From the NCBI RefSeq assembly GCF_030540875.1, contig NZ_JAUOEM010000002.1:216926-280925 (forward strand): a stretch of 64,000 nt of DNA. The letters are read 5' to 3'. Of the stretch, positions 26,472 to 35,490 are shown piece by piece; within the stretch, counting starts at the first letter, position 1; each line of letters starts with the position of its first letter. The DNA comes from Flavivirga amylovorans (GTDB lineage: Bacteria > Bacteroidota > Bacteroidia > Flavobacteriales > Flavobacteriaceae). A program made the translations under genes and the position numbers. Under the pieces are notes generated by a model. That model was not told the DNA's origin and did no database searches. It worked only from the letters and a program-made list of their open reading frames with translations.

Positions 26472-28025
26472 ATGCAAGCAATAGCAACTGATTTTGGTAT
26501 AGATAAAGCACTTAAAGTATTAGGTGTAGAAGGTGTTAACGAAGGGACTTCAACGGGTTCAAATAGTTTTTCTAGTGGTAATATTATAGAGTCTTTTTCT
26601 CCAGTCGATGGTCAGTTGATTGGGAAAGTAAAAACGACTACTAAAGAAGATTATGAGAAGGTGATGGAAAGTGCAACAAGTGCTTTTAAAACTTGGAGAA
26701 CGATGCCAGCACCACAACGTGGAGAGATTGTACGTCAGTTTGGTGAAAAACTAAGAGAAAAGAAAGAAGCTTTAGGGAAATTAGTTTCCTATGAAATGGG
26801 TAAATCTTATCAGGAAGGATTGGGAGAAGTCCAAGAAATGATTGATATCTGTGATTTTGCAGTTGGATTATCTCGTCAGCTTCATGGTTTAACAATGCAT
26901 TCGGAACGTCCTGGGCACAGAATGTATGAGCAGTACCATCCATTAGGTGTGGTTGGAATTATTTCTGCATTCAATTTTCCAGTGGCAGTTTGGGCATGGA
27001 ATACGGCCTTGGCTTGGATTTGTGGAGACGTATGTGTTTGGAAACCTTCTGAGAAAACGCCTATCTGTGGTGTAGCTTGCCAGAATATTGCAGCCGAGGT
27101 TTTCAAAGAAAATAATCTGCCAGAAGGAATTTGTAATTTAATTAATGGTGATTATAAAGTAGGAGAGTTCATGACGAAGGATACTCGTGTTCCATTAGTT
27201 TCTGCAACGGGCTCTACTAGAATGGGTAAAATTGTAGCGCAAGAAGTGGCTGCACGTTTAGGTAAAAGTTTATTAGAACTTGGTGGTAACAATGCGATTA
27301 TTGTAACACCAGATGCGGATATTAAAATGACGGTTATAGGAGCTGTTTTTGGAGCAGTAGGAACTGCAGGACAACGTTGTACTTCAACACGTCGTTTAAT
27401 TATTCATGATAGTATATATGATCAAGTTAAGAATGCGGTTGTAGATGCTTATAAGCAATTACGTATTGGAAACCCATTGGATGAAAACAATCATGTAGGC
27501 CCTTTAATTGATACGGATGCTGTTAAAATGTATGAAAGTGCATTAACCAAAGTTATTGAAGAAGGTGGGAATATTGTTGTTGAAGGTGGCGTGCTTTCTG
27601 GTGAAGGTTATGAAAGTGGTTGTTATGTAAAACCAGCCATTGCTGAAGCAAAACCTAATTTTGAAATTGTACAACATGAAACTTTTGCTCCTGTTTTATA
27701 TTTACTTAAATATTCAGGAGGTGTTGAAAATGCTATAGATATTCAAAATGAAGTAGCTCAAGGGTTAAGTTCTGCTATTATGACCAATAATTTAAGAGAA
27801 GCAGAGCGATTCTTATCTGTAAATGGCTCAGATTGTGGTATAGCTAATGTAAACATAGGAACTTCTGGCGCCGAAATCGGTGGTGCTTTTGGAGGAGAAA
27901 AAGAAACTGGGGGTGGCCGCGAATCTGGTTCTGATGCTTGGAAAATTTATATGAGACGTCAAACCAATACTATAAATTATACAACAGAGTTGCCTTTAGC
28001 CCAGGGAATTAAATTTGATTTATAA
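26472..28025 (+). CDS. Aldehyde dehydrogenase, ALDH7/AmaB-like (alpha-aminoadipic semialdehyde dehydrogenase type)
   Basis: 517 residues. NAD-dependent ALDH fold with the catalytic Cys in GTAGQRCTSTRRL, the Glu in LELGGNNAIIV, and FNFPVAVWAWN / WKPSEKTPI for cofactor binding. The overall sequence is of the ALDH7 group, which in bacteria oxidises aminoadipate semialdehyde/piperideine-6-carboxylate in lysine breakdown. No other lysine gene is adjacent, so substrate assignment is by family only. A strong terminator follows. Confidence 0.9.
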   Translation: MQAIATDFGIDKALKVLGVEGVNEGTSTGSNSFSSGNIIESFSPVDGQLIGKVKTTTKEDYEKVMESATSAFKTWRTMPAPQRGEIVRQFGEKLREKKEALGKLVSYEMGKSYQEGLGEVQEMIDICDFAVGLSRQLHGLTMHSERPGHRMYEQYHPLGVVGIISAFNFPVAVWAWNTALAWICGDVCVWKPSEKTPICGVACQNIAAEVFKENNLPEGICNLINGDYKVGEFMTKDTRVPLVSATGSTRMGKIVAQEVAARLGKSLLELGGNNAIIVTPDADIKMTVIGAVFGAVGTAGQRCTSTRRLIIHDSIYDQVKNAVVDAYKQLRIGNPLDENNHVGPLIDTDAVKMYESALTKVIEEGGNIVVEGGVLSGEGYESGCYVKPAIAEAKPNFEIVQHETFAPVLYLLKYSGGVENAIDIQNEVAQGLSSAIMTNNLREAERFLSVNGSDCGIANVNIGTSGAEIGGAFGGEKETGGGRESGSDAWKIYMRRQTNTINYTTELPLAQGIKFDL

Positions 28026-28050
28026 ATCGAAAATAAAATATAAAATGATT

Positions 28051-28080
28051 AAAAGCCGTTTCAATTTGAAACGGCTTTTT
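28051..28080 (+). terminator. Terminator after the ALDH gene
   Basis: 12-bp perfect stem AAAAGCCGTTTC / GAAACGGCTTTT with loop AATTT and a T-run, 25 bp after the stop. Confidence 0.9.
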
Positions 28081-28219
28081 TGTATCTTGGTTTTAAGATC
28101 TATTTCTTGTTTGAAATATCCATAATGAAGACAAGTAGATACATCAAGGATTAAACCTTTTTAATTAATTCAAGTCAAAGCAATTGTAAAACACTCATAA
28201 TCCTTCAAATTCAATTTAT

Positions 28220-29599
28220 ATGAAGACTAAACATGTTCAACATTTATATTGGCGTATTGGTTTTGGAATTTTACCAACAGAACTTGAAAAGCTTTCTAAG
28301 AAAAATAAAAAGGCTGTAGTTAATGGCCTTATTAATGCTTCAAAAACAATAACACCTTTAAAGCTTGATACTTCCGAACTTGATGATTTACTAAGTGGAT
28401 CTTATGAAAAAACTAGAGAAAACATCAAAAAAGTTCAAACGATAAGTCGACAAAAAACCAAAGAATTGAATGTGGCTTGGGTAGATAGGCTTGCAGGTAC
28501 AAAAGAATTGTTACGAGAAAAAATGACCCTGTTTTGGGCGAATCATTTTGTATGCGAAGACAATAATTATGTATATAGTCAACAATTTCATAATACTTTG
28601 AGGACTCATGCTTTAGGAAACTTTAAAGATTTTGTTATGGCCATTTCTAAAGAAGCGGCTATGACGAAATACTTAAATACCAAGCAAAATCGTAAACAAA
28701 AACCTAATGAGAATTTTGCACGTGAGCTTATGGAACTATTCACGTTAGGTGTTGGACATTATACTGAAGATGATATAAAAGAAAGTGCCAGAGCATTTAC
28801 AGGTTATAGCCACAATTTACAAGGGGGATTTGTTTTTAGAAAGCGCCAACATGATGAAAGTATCAAAACCTTTTTTGGTAGGTCAGGAAATTTCAATGGT
28901 GATGATATTGTTAATATTATTCTAGAAAACAAACAATGTGCAAAGTTTATATGTAGAAAAATGTATCGTTATTTTGTTAATGACATTATAGATGAAAACC
29001 ACGTTAATGAGATGGCAGATGTGTTTTATGCTGATTATAACATAGAGAATATTATGCGTTATATGATGCTTTCAGATTGGTTTTATGATGAAAAAAATAT
29101 AGGAACGAAAATAAAATCTCCTATCGAATTTTTAGTAGGTATAAAAAAGATTGTTCCTGTAAACTTTAAAAACCCGAAACAGCTATTATACATTCAAAAA
29201 TTATTAGGTCAAATATTACTAAACCCACCAAATGTAGCAGGCTGGAAAGGTGGCAGAAATTGGATTGATAGCAATACCATAGTTATGCGTTTAAAATTAC
29301 CATCACTAATTTTGAATAACGCTTATATTTCTAAGGCTAAAAAAGGAACGTCTGATATCGTTGCGGAAACTAAAAAGCAGATGTTTAAAAAGAAGTTTGA
29401 AAAACGTTTTAAAACAGAAAGTAATTGGAGCTATTTTAATGATCAGTTTAAAAATGTAGATATCAGTAATTTAGAAAACTACATGCTTGCATGTACTATG
29501 GGTGAAACTGCTAGCGTATATTTAGAATCGCTAAGTAAAGTGTCGAAACAGGAGCATTGTGTGCAACTGATGTCATTACCAGAATATCAAATGTGTTAA
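28220..29599 (+). CDS. DUF1800 domain protein
   Basis: 459 residues. Family motifs are MTLFWANHFVCE, NFARELMELFTLGVGHYTEDDIKESARAFTGY (given here as key blocks), KQCAKFICRKMYRYFVND and the C-terminal PPNVAGWKGG. No signal peptide is seen. The family is widespread in Bacteroidota and Planctomycetes and is almost always paired with a DUF1501 gene, as here; function is unknown. The stop codon lies 2 bp before the DUF1501 start. Confidence 0.9.
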   Translation: MKTKHVQHLYWRIGFGILPTELEKLSKKNKKAVVNGLINASKTITPLKLDTSELDDLLSGSYEKTRENIKKVQTISRQKTKELNVAWVDRLAGTKELLREKMTLFWANHFVCEDNNYVYSQQFHNTLRTHALGNFKDFVMAISKEAAMTKYLNTKQNRKQKPNENFARELMELFTLGVGHYTEDDIKESARAFTGYSHNLQGGFVFRKRQHDESIKTFFGRSGNFNGDDIVNIILENKQCAKFICRKMYRYFVNDIIDENHVNEMADVFYADYNIENIMRYMMLSDWFYDEKNIGTKIKSPIEFLVGIKKIVPVNFKNPKQLLYIQKLLGQILLNPPNVAGWKGGRNWIDSNTIVMRLKLPSLILNNAYISKAKKGTSDIVAETKKQMFKKKFEKRFKTESNWSYFNDQFKNVDISNLENYMLACTMGETASVYLESLSKVSKQEHCVQLMSLPEYQMC

Positions 29600-29601
29600 T
29601 T

Positions 29602-30792
29602 ATGGACAGAAGAAAATTTTTAAAAAAATCATCTTTAGCGAGTAGCTTATTTTTTGTTCCAAGTTTTGTAAAGGCTTTTGAGGAAGTAACGAGTAGCTAC
29701 TTAGGTTATAAAAGATTGGTAATTATACAATTATCTGGAGGAAACGATGGCTTAAATACTGTGATTCCGTTTAGAAATGATTTGTACTATAAAGAACGCC
29801 CTACTTTGGCAATTCCAAAAAAAAGTATTATAAAGCTTAACGAAGATATTGGATTGCACCCAAGTCTAACACCTTTAAAGCGTTTATATGATGAAGGTTA
29901 TCTGTCCATCATTAATAATGTAGGGTATCCAAACCCTGTTAGGTCGCATTTTAGATCTATGGATATTTGGCAAACGGCCACAGATTCAGATAAATATATG
30001 CAAAGTGGATGGTTAGGACGATATTTAGATCACTACGGAAAACATCCGCACAGTGCTATTGAAATTGATGAAAGCTTATCATTAGCTATGAAAGGTGAAG
30101 TTATAAACGCTATAGCAACGCAAAACCCTAAATCTTTCTATAACTTATCAAAAGATCCATATTTTAAAAATATCCATAACCATCAAAATGATGCGCATTT
30201 AAGTGAACATAATTTAGGTTATTTATACAAGTCTATGATTGCTGCAGAGTCTTCTGCTAAATATATTTATGAAACTTCTAAAACAATTTCGACTAGTAAA
30301 GAATACCCAAATAACTCTTTTGGAAAACAGTTAAAAACTACAGCTCAATTTATCAATTCAGGCATAAATACTAAAGTGTTTTATGGGTCGCTAAATGGTT
30401 TTGATACGCATGTAAACCAATTAAATGCCCAAAAACGATTATTAAAGAATTATGCTGATTGTATGGGGACTTTTGTACAAGATTTAAAAGATAACGGAAC
30501 ATTTAAAGATACCTTGATTTTAACCTTTTCGGAATTTGGACGTCGTGTTAAACAAAATGCAAGTATAGGTACAGATCATGGTACTGCTAATAATGTATTT
30601 ATTATTGGAGAGCATTTGAAGAAACAAGGTCTTTATAATAATATGGCTAGTTTAAGTGATTTAGATGATAATGGCGATTTAAAATTTGAAATAGACTTTA
30701 GAACTATTTATGCAACAGTTTTGAATAAATGGTTAGAAGTAGATGATGAAAAAATCTTAAATAAATCGTTCAAACAACTAGATTTTATTTAA
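29602..30792 (+). CDS. DUF1501 (sulfatase-like fold) protein with Tat-type signal
   Basis: 396 residues from the chosen ATG. A longer in-frame start at 29557 would overlap DUF1800 by 43 bp and precede the signal with 15 foreign residues. The N-terminus DRRKFLKKSSLASSLFF fits a twin-arginine signal. DUF1501 motifs are LVIIQLSGGNDGLNTVIP, LGLHP-like IGLHPSLTPL, GYPNPVRSHFRSMDIWQ, GFDTHVNQL, FSEFGRRVKQN and GTDHGTANNVFI. The fold is alkaline phosphatase/sulfatase-like; activity unknown. It probably acts in the periplasm with DUF1800. Confidence 0.9.
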   Translation: MDRRKFLKKSSLASSLFFVPSFVKAFEEVTSSYLGYKRLVIIQLSGGNDGLNTVIPFRNDLYYKERPTLAIPKKSIIKLNEDIGLHPSLTPLKRLYDEGYLSIINNVGYPNPVRSHFRSMDIWQTATDSDKYMQSGWLGRYLDHYGKHPHSAIEIDESLSLAMKGEVINAIATQNPKSFYNLSKDPYFKNIHNHQNDAHLSEHNLGYLYKSMIAAESSAKYIYETSKTISTSKEYPNNSFGKQLKTTAQFINSGINTKVFYGSLNGFDTHVNQLNAQKRLLKNYADCMGTFVQDLKDNGTFKDTLILTFSEFGRRVKQNASIGTDHGTANNVFIIGEHLKKQGLYNNMASLSDLDDNGDLKFEIDFRTIYATVLNKWLEVDDEKILNKSFKQLDFI

Positions 30793-30880
30793 TGTTTTGG
30801 TAAAAGTGATTCAGCTGTAGGATTGAAAATCATTTTTGATTTGAAACTGCTTTTTATGCTTTAAAAAAATAGCATAAAAG

Positions 30881-30925
30881 AAAAAACCTTGCTCCAACTC
30901 CAAATTTATCGGGTAAAACAAGGTT
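30881..30925 (-). terminator. Possible terminator of the AlbA_2 gene
   Basis: On the minus strand AACCTTG, a 27-nt loop, CAAGGTT followed by six Ts. It lies about 87 bp after the AlbA_2 stop codon. The large loop weakens the call. Confidence 0.45.
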
Positions 30926-31011
30926 ATTCTAAAAAGATTAATAGCGGTGCAAAAATAACGCTTTTTCTTGCATTTCAAAATTTGCAGGTCAAGATTATTA
31001 ACAAATGTTAA

Positions 31012-32154
31012 TTAACTGTATTTAACCTTTCTTAAAATTCGTAATGATTCTTTGTGAAGATTATAAAGCTCTATGCTATGAGCTTTTAAATAAGGTTTAG
31101 CTTCATTAAGTTTATTTATGGCTTCCTGAAATGAATTAAGAAAACAGATAAGGTAAGTTCCGGGTAGATTTTTTAAATCTATTTCTTCTCTTTTTGTGAG
31201 TGTGAGTCCCTTTTTTAGTTTCTCTAAAATGGCATTATTGGCATTGTAAATATGATGCAATGCTTTTTTGTCAAATTGAGGAGGTTCGAATAATAATGTT
31301 GTTTCAATATTATAGCTTGCATTATCTTCGAAACGAATGGTAGTTTCTTCTAATTGATAGTACTTGTTTGTGTTTTGTAGTCCCAGATCTACATATTCAA
31401 TAATTTTAAAGCTTTCATCATCAAATGAAATAGAGACTTCATCCAAAGCAGAAAAGAATAACCGCACTTGTTCGTTAATTAATTCAATATCTACTCTTGA
31501 AAAGAAAACTTCATCCTTTACGGTCTTTTTTTGACCAGCCCAACAGACTACAAAGTACTCTTTAAATACTTTATATTGCGCATTATAATCTTTACGGGTG
31601 TTCATGAAATCAAAAACACCATTAAGAGTATGTTCTATATTGTTTTGAGCGTTATTCTCAATAGCCTCAACAATTTTAGAATTAACATCTTTTATTTCTA
31701 TGTCAAATACTTTAGGCATACTCATACTGCCGTCTCTAAAAAAAACAGAGCCTCCGTAGTATTTCCAGATGTTTTTTCGAAGCGATGTCATTTTACCCGT
31801 AGGTCTAATAGTTACTAAACCAACTACTTTATCATCGGGGAGGTGTGGAAATGGAATGTTTTCATATTGTACTATGGGAGGATTGCTCAAGTAAGCATTG
31901 ATGAGGTTTTGTATTTTGCTATCATCAAAAAAATCGACACCTATAATATTATTGTCTTCATCTTCAACGCCAATAACTATGTAGGAATTATTTTTTGGGT
32001 TGCTGTTAGAAAGCGCACAAATATGCTTTAAAAACTTAGCTTTTCCTTCTTTATGACTAATATCTATTTTTCGCTTTTTATCATAAAAACTGTTCTCATC
32101 GTTATGAGCTAAGAGATGTTTTATGAGAAGGCGTTTGTTGATCATATCTGTCAT
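31012..32154 (-). CDS. AlbA_2 (Schlafen-like) domain protein
   Basis: 380 residues. The N-terminal ~130 residues match the AlbA_2 / putative nucleic-acid-binding fold: IDISHKEGKAKFLKHICALSN, SYIVIGVEDEDNNIIGVD, KIQNLINAYLSNPP and VVGLVTIRP. The C-terminal 250 residues show no motif I recognise. The first ATG lies in a hairpin repeat, and a second in-frame ATG at 32145 (MINKRLL) may be the true start. It is third in an SDR-SIR2-AlbA_2 run, 33 bp after the SIR2-like gene. AlbA_2 proteins include regulators and, in Schlafen relatives, nucleases; activity here is unknown. Confidence 0.75.
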   Translation of the reverse strand: MTDMINKRLLIKHLLAHNDENSFYDKKRKIDISHKEGKAKFLKHICALSNSNPKNNSYIVIGVEDEDNNIIGVDFFDDSKIQNLINAYLSNPPIVQYENIPFPHLPDDKVVGLVTIRPTGKMTSLRKNIWKYYGGSVFFRDGSMSMPKVFDIEIKDVNSKIVEAIENNAQNNIEHTLNGVFDFMNTRKDYNAQYKVFKEYFVVCWAGQKKTVKDEVFFSRVDIELINEQVRLFFSALDEVSISFDDESFKIIEYVDLGLQNTNKYYQLEETTIRFEDNASYNIETTLLFEPPQFDKKALHHIYNANNAILEKLKKGLTLTKREEIDLKNLPGTYLICFLNSFQEAINKLNEAKPYLKAHSIELYNLHKESLRILRKVKYS

Positions 32155-32172
32155 TCCTGCGAAGGCAGGAAT
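32153..32172. repeat. Short ATTCCTGC-GCAGGAAT hairpin repeat, copy 3
   Basis: Perfect 8-bp stem with loop GAAG between the SIR2-like and AlbA_2 genes. The candidate first ATG of AlbA_2 is part of the element. Confidence 0.75.
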
Positions 32173-32187
32173 CTTATGAGTTTTAGT

Positions 32188-33231
32188 TTAAAATTCTATT
32201 GGAATGAAAAATTGATCTTTGTATTTGATCGATTCAAATTGTACTCTATGATTTTGATACCACTGAATTAGCCCTTTCATTTTTTCAATGACGTTCTCAG
32301 AATTAGAAGGATCTTGAACATATACCTTGGTTAATTTAGGCATTGCATCTAGCATTAACTTATCAACTTTTCTGTTGAAAAACGGAAATGAATAACCAAT
32401 GACAATTAAAATTTCAGTTTCTCTAATGGATTCTTTTAAACTTTTGTTAAAATAGGAATCAATATTAAAATTTTCCCATGCAAAAGACATGTTTGGATTA
32501 TAGTCGTTTTTAGAAGAACGTTTGTTTATATCTAAAAACACTTCTACAAGAGAAGATTCGATACTATCAAATTCATTTAAAATCTCGAATAGTTCTTTGT
32601 TTTTATCTATAAATCCAGTGGTTCCATTGATTTTAAAAACACTAAATTCAGTTTCGTTTTTTATTATATTACTACCTTTAGAAAACAGGTTTAATATATG
32701 TTTAGAGTTATTTATTGTTGTATTGACAAAACGATTAAAAGCTATTTCTAATTGAGAATCATAATTCCAAGAAAGAATTTTTAAATTTTCAGGAAGTTTT
32801 GATAAATCATCTAAAATTGAAGCAAAAAAGCTGTCATAACGTTTATCAAATTTTTTGGTTTGTAAATAGAGGAAAAAACAAGACAATATGATTTTAAGCT
32901 TTTTTAGGTTTTTATTATCTTTTTGTAAGTAAAGTTTTTTAGCAAAAGTATCTATACTTGTATGGTTTTCAGCTCCAGTTTTCAGCCAAATAATATCATT
33001 ATAAAATTTTTTGACATTTTGAGAAATATTTTCGTTTGCTTGATGTTTAGAGAGATACCGATTAATAATACTATCTCTAAATACAATAGAATGATTGGGT
33101 GAACTAGAAGTCAAAATACTTGGATTGAATTCTTCTGCAAAATCGTTTAGAGCATTAGGGATTTTATCTACAATTGGTAGTGCTCCAATACTTGCTCCCG
33201 CACCTAATAAGTAAGTTATGTTTTTACTCAT
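32188..33231 (-). CDS. SIR2-like protein with altered catalytic position
   Basis: 347 residues, no signal peptide. SIR2-type Rossmann motifs are the N-terminal TYLLGAGASIGALP, KILSWNYDSQ (Asn156, Asp158), FKINGTTGF and LIVIGYSFPFFNR near residue 280. In active SIR2 NADases the K-x-x-G position usually contains His (KLHG-like); here it is Asn202, so NAD hydrolysis may be lost or changed. The start is 2 bp after the SDR stop, so they are co-transcribed. The gene is strikingly AT-rich (11 G/C in 32881-32940), more than its neighbours. It could be a defence NADase relative or a nucleotide-binding regulator. Confidence 0.7.
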   Translation of the reverse strand: MSKNITYLLGAGASIGALPIVDKIPNALNDFAEEFNPSILTSSSPNHSIVFRDSIINRYLSKHQANENISQNVKKFYNDIIWLKTGAENHTSIDTFAKKLYLQKDNKNLKKLKIILSCFFLYLQTKKFDKRYDSFFASILDDLSKLPENLKILSWNYDSQLEIAFNRFVNTTINNSKHILNLFSKGSNIIKNETEFSVFKINGTTGFIDKNKELFEILNEFDSIESSLVEVFLDINKRSSKNDYNPNMSFAWENFNIDSYFNKSLKESIRETEILIVIGYSFPFFNRKVDKLMLDAMPKLTKVYVQDPSNSENVIEKMKGLIQWYQNHRVQFESIKYKDQFFIPIEF

Positions 33232-33233
33232 AA

Positions 33234-33986
33234 TTACACGTTCTTTTTCACAATCGTACTACTAGCTTGCGCAGTAGGAAACACCAATAAATCTGCAATA
33301 TTTACATGAGGAGGTCTAGAAATCGCAAAGTAAATAATCTCTGCAATATCGTTAGCTTGTAATGCTTTAAAACCTTTATAAACCGAGTCGGCAACTTCAT
33401 CCCCTTTAAAGCGAACTTGAGAAAACTCAGTTTCTACCAATCCAGGACTTATGGCACCTACTTTTATTCCAAATGGATTTAAGTCTATGCGCATACCTTC
33501 CGTAATTGCTAAAACAGCATGCTTGCTAGCACAATACACATTTCCTTTAGGATAAACTTCTTTACCTGCCGAAGAACCAATGTTAATAATATGTCCAGAT
33601 TGGCGGGCAGTCATTTGTGGAATAATAGCTTTGCTTACGTAAAGTAATCCCTTTACGTTAATATCCATCATGGCATCCCAGTCATCAATACTTCCTTCGT
33701 TTATAGGGTCTAAACCATGCGCATTACCAGCATTATTTATTAAAATATCAATATTTTGAAAAGCATTAGGAAGTGATTCAATAGCTTGAAGTGTTTTCGT
33801 TTTGTCACGAACATCGAAGTTTAAAATATGCACATTGGTTAACCGTTCCAATGCTTTTTGGATGGTGTTTAGACGATTTAAACGCCTCCCACATAAAACT
33901 AAATGAATACCGTGTTTTGCAAATTCATAAGCAGTAGCTTCTCCGATACCGCTTGTTGCTCCGGTAATTAGGGCTGTTTTTTTCAT
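33234..33986 (-). CDS. SDR family NAD(P)-dependent oxidoreductase
   Basis: 250 residues, a classical short-chain dehydrogenase. The cofactor loop is TGATSGIGEA, with NNAG, active-site Ser in NIGSSAGKEVY and the YxxxK pair in YCASKHAV. CGRRLNRL after the second strand suggests NADPH preference. It resembles the YdfG-type group acting on small hydroxy acids or serine, but the substrate is not determined. It is the first gene of the run leading into the SIR2-like and AlbA_2 genes. Confidence 0.9.
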   Translation of the reverse strand: MKKTALITGATSGIGEATAYEFAKHGIHLVLCGRRLNRLNTIQKALERLTNVHILNFDVRDKTKTLQAIESLPNAFQNIDILINNAGNAHGLDPINEGSIDDWDAMMDINVKGLLYVSKAIIPQMTARQSGHIINIGSSAGKEVYPKGNVYCASKHAVLAITEGMRIDLNPFGIKVGAISPGLVETEFSQVRFKGDEVADSVYKGFKALQANDIAEIIYFAISRPPHVNIADLLVFPTAQASSTIVKKNV

Positions 33987-34210
33987 TTCCTTAATTATAA
34001 TTAAAAAACAATTTTTTATGCTTTTTACAGGTTATATACCTTTTTTAGCAATTCACGTATAAAAATACTTAAAACTGGTTTAATATCGTATTATTGAGTT
34101 TAAATTATAATTAATCCCTAGACTATAAGTTTGTTGCAAGTGGAAAGATGTTTTTTAATGACATCTAAATTCATTGGAATAACTAGTAGCTTAAAAATTA
34201 GAATGATAAT

Positions 34211-35302
34211 ATGAGAACTTTAAATAAACTAAAGTTATCACTCTTTTCCTTGATATTAATATTCATTTTTGGATGCCATAGTTCGGAATCAAATAATACA
34301 AACTTATTAGCTCCGACTATTTCCATTAAATTGGTAGATAAGTCTGGAGATTTTGAAGAAGTGAATGTTGAAGTTGTAGATGTTTTGATTAAAATGGATA
34401 ATGATTGGATATCACTTAATTCAAATCAAAAAGTGATAAACTTATTAGATCTTACTGGCGGTGTTCATGAAATTTTAGTGGATAAGTTTCCTATTCCTCC
34501 TGGAACTTTAAAGCAAATAAGATTAGTATTAGGAGAAAATAACACGATTGTTATTAAAAATGATTTTAATGAAGGTGTGGCGCATGATTTGAAAACACCA
34601 AGTGCACAACAATCTGGTTTAAAATTAAAAGTAGATGCGTTAATAGAAGAAGGCTTTACTTATGATTTTGTTTTAGATTTTGATGTTGATAAATCGGTTA
34701 TAATTGCCGGAAAATCTGGGAATATTAACTTAAAACCAGTAATGAGGGTAACGACAGAAGTGAGTTCTGGGATTATAGAAGGATCTGTACTTCCTGTTGA
34801 TGAATCTGCTGTAGCATCTGTTGTAGACACCAAAGGAACATCTGAAACTGAAGATGATGAAGTTATTTCTGCGTACACTAATTATAACGGGGATTTTGCG
34901 CTCTGGGGAGTTCCTACTGGAACCTATGAGGTTGTACTAACTCCTGTAGATTCAAATTCTAAATACAAGGTAACAACTGTTTCTGATGTAGAAGTAGTTA
35001 ATGGTGACATTACTGTTATTAAACCTGCTATAGAATTAGCATTAAAAGAAGGGACTATTACAGGGGAAATACTTAATAAAAATGTTGTGGTGACGGCTTC
35101 TATTGTAGTGAACGGTATTGATATTCAGGTTAATACAAATCAAGAAGGTGTGTTTCTTCTTGAAAATATTCCAATCGGAGTTTACAAAATTACATTAACA
35201 CCTGCAGATGGATCGGGACTTGTGAAAGTCGAGTTAAATAATGAAGAAGTAAAAGAAGATCAAATAAATGATTTAGGAGATATTACTTTACCAGAAGTGT
35301 AA
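34211..35302 (+). CDS. DUF4382 lipoprotein with two carboxypeptidase-regulatory-like repeats
   Basis: 363 residues. The lipobox cysteine is in FIFGCHSS (Cys22). Residues ~35-195 form DUF4382 (SIKLVDKSGDFEEVNVEV, NLLDLTGGVHEILVD, IRLVLGENN). Two beta-sandwich repeats follow (about 200-280 and 285-360), each with NGDFALWGVPTGTYEVVLTP- or EGVFLLENIPIGVYKITLTP-like strands. It is a surface or periplasmic lipoprotein of unknown function. Monocistronic: a good terminator follows and the next gene has its own promoter. Confidence 0.85.
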   Translation: MRTLNKLKLSLFSLILIFIFGCHSSESNNTNLLAPTISIKLVDKSGDFEEVNVEVVDVLIKMDNDWISLNSNQKVINLLDLTGGVHEILVDKFPIPPGTLKQIRLVLGENNTIVIKNDFNEGVAHDLKTPSAQQSGLKLKVDALIEEGFTYDFVLDFDVDKSVIIAGKSGNINLKPVMRVTTEVSSGIIEGSVLPVDESAVASVVDTKGTSETEDDEVISAYTNYNGDFALWGVPTGTYEVVLTPVDSNSKYKVTTVSDVEVVNGDITVIKPAIELALKEGTITGEILNKNVVVTASIVVNGIDIQVNTNQEGVFLLENIPIGVYKITLTPADGSGLVKVELNNEEVKEDQINDLGDITLPEV

Positions 35303-35329
35303 ATATTTATTCCATTAAGTATAAATATT

Positions 35330-35360
35330 AAGGGCGGTTTCGAAAGAAATTGCCCTTTTT
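35330..35360 (+). terminator. Terminator after the DUF4382 gene
   Basis: 12-bp stem AAGGGCGGTTTC / GAAATTGCCCTT (two G-T pairs), GAAA loop, T-run. Confidence 0.85.
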
Positions 35361-35438
35361 GTTTTAACCAATTATTAACTGAGATTATTAAATATTTTAA
35401 CCTATCCTTAACAGGATTAAAAGAAAAATTTTAACAAT

Positions 35439-35469
35439 TTGCATTGCTCAAATAAGCTTATTATATTCG
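35439..35469 (+). promoter_or_regulatory. Probable promoter of the MoxR-Bat operon
   Basis: TTG (35439-35441), 20 bases, then TATATTCG (35462-35469), one mismatch from TAnnTTTG. The MoxR start is 21 bases below. Confidence 0.5.
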
Positions 35470-35490
35470 GGCTTTAAAAAAATAAAGAAG

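Noticed and set aside
31012-33231. Assignment of the SIR2-like/AlbA_2 pair to a known defence system such as Thoeris
   Set aside because: No TIR, helicase or Argonaute partner, and the SIR2-like protein lacks the usual catalytic His; no other defence gene is adjacent.
33987-34210. TAATTATAATTA palindromes upstream of the SDR and DUF4382 genes
   Set aside because: Pure A/T words expected by chance at this base composition; no matching promoter box.
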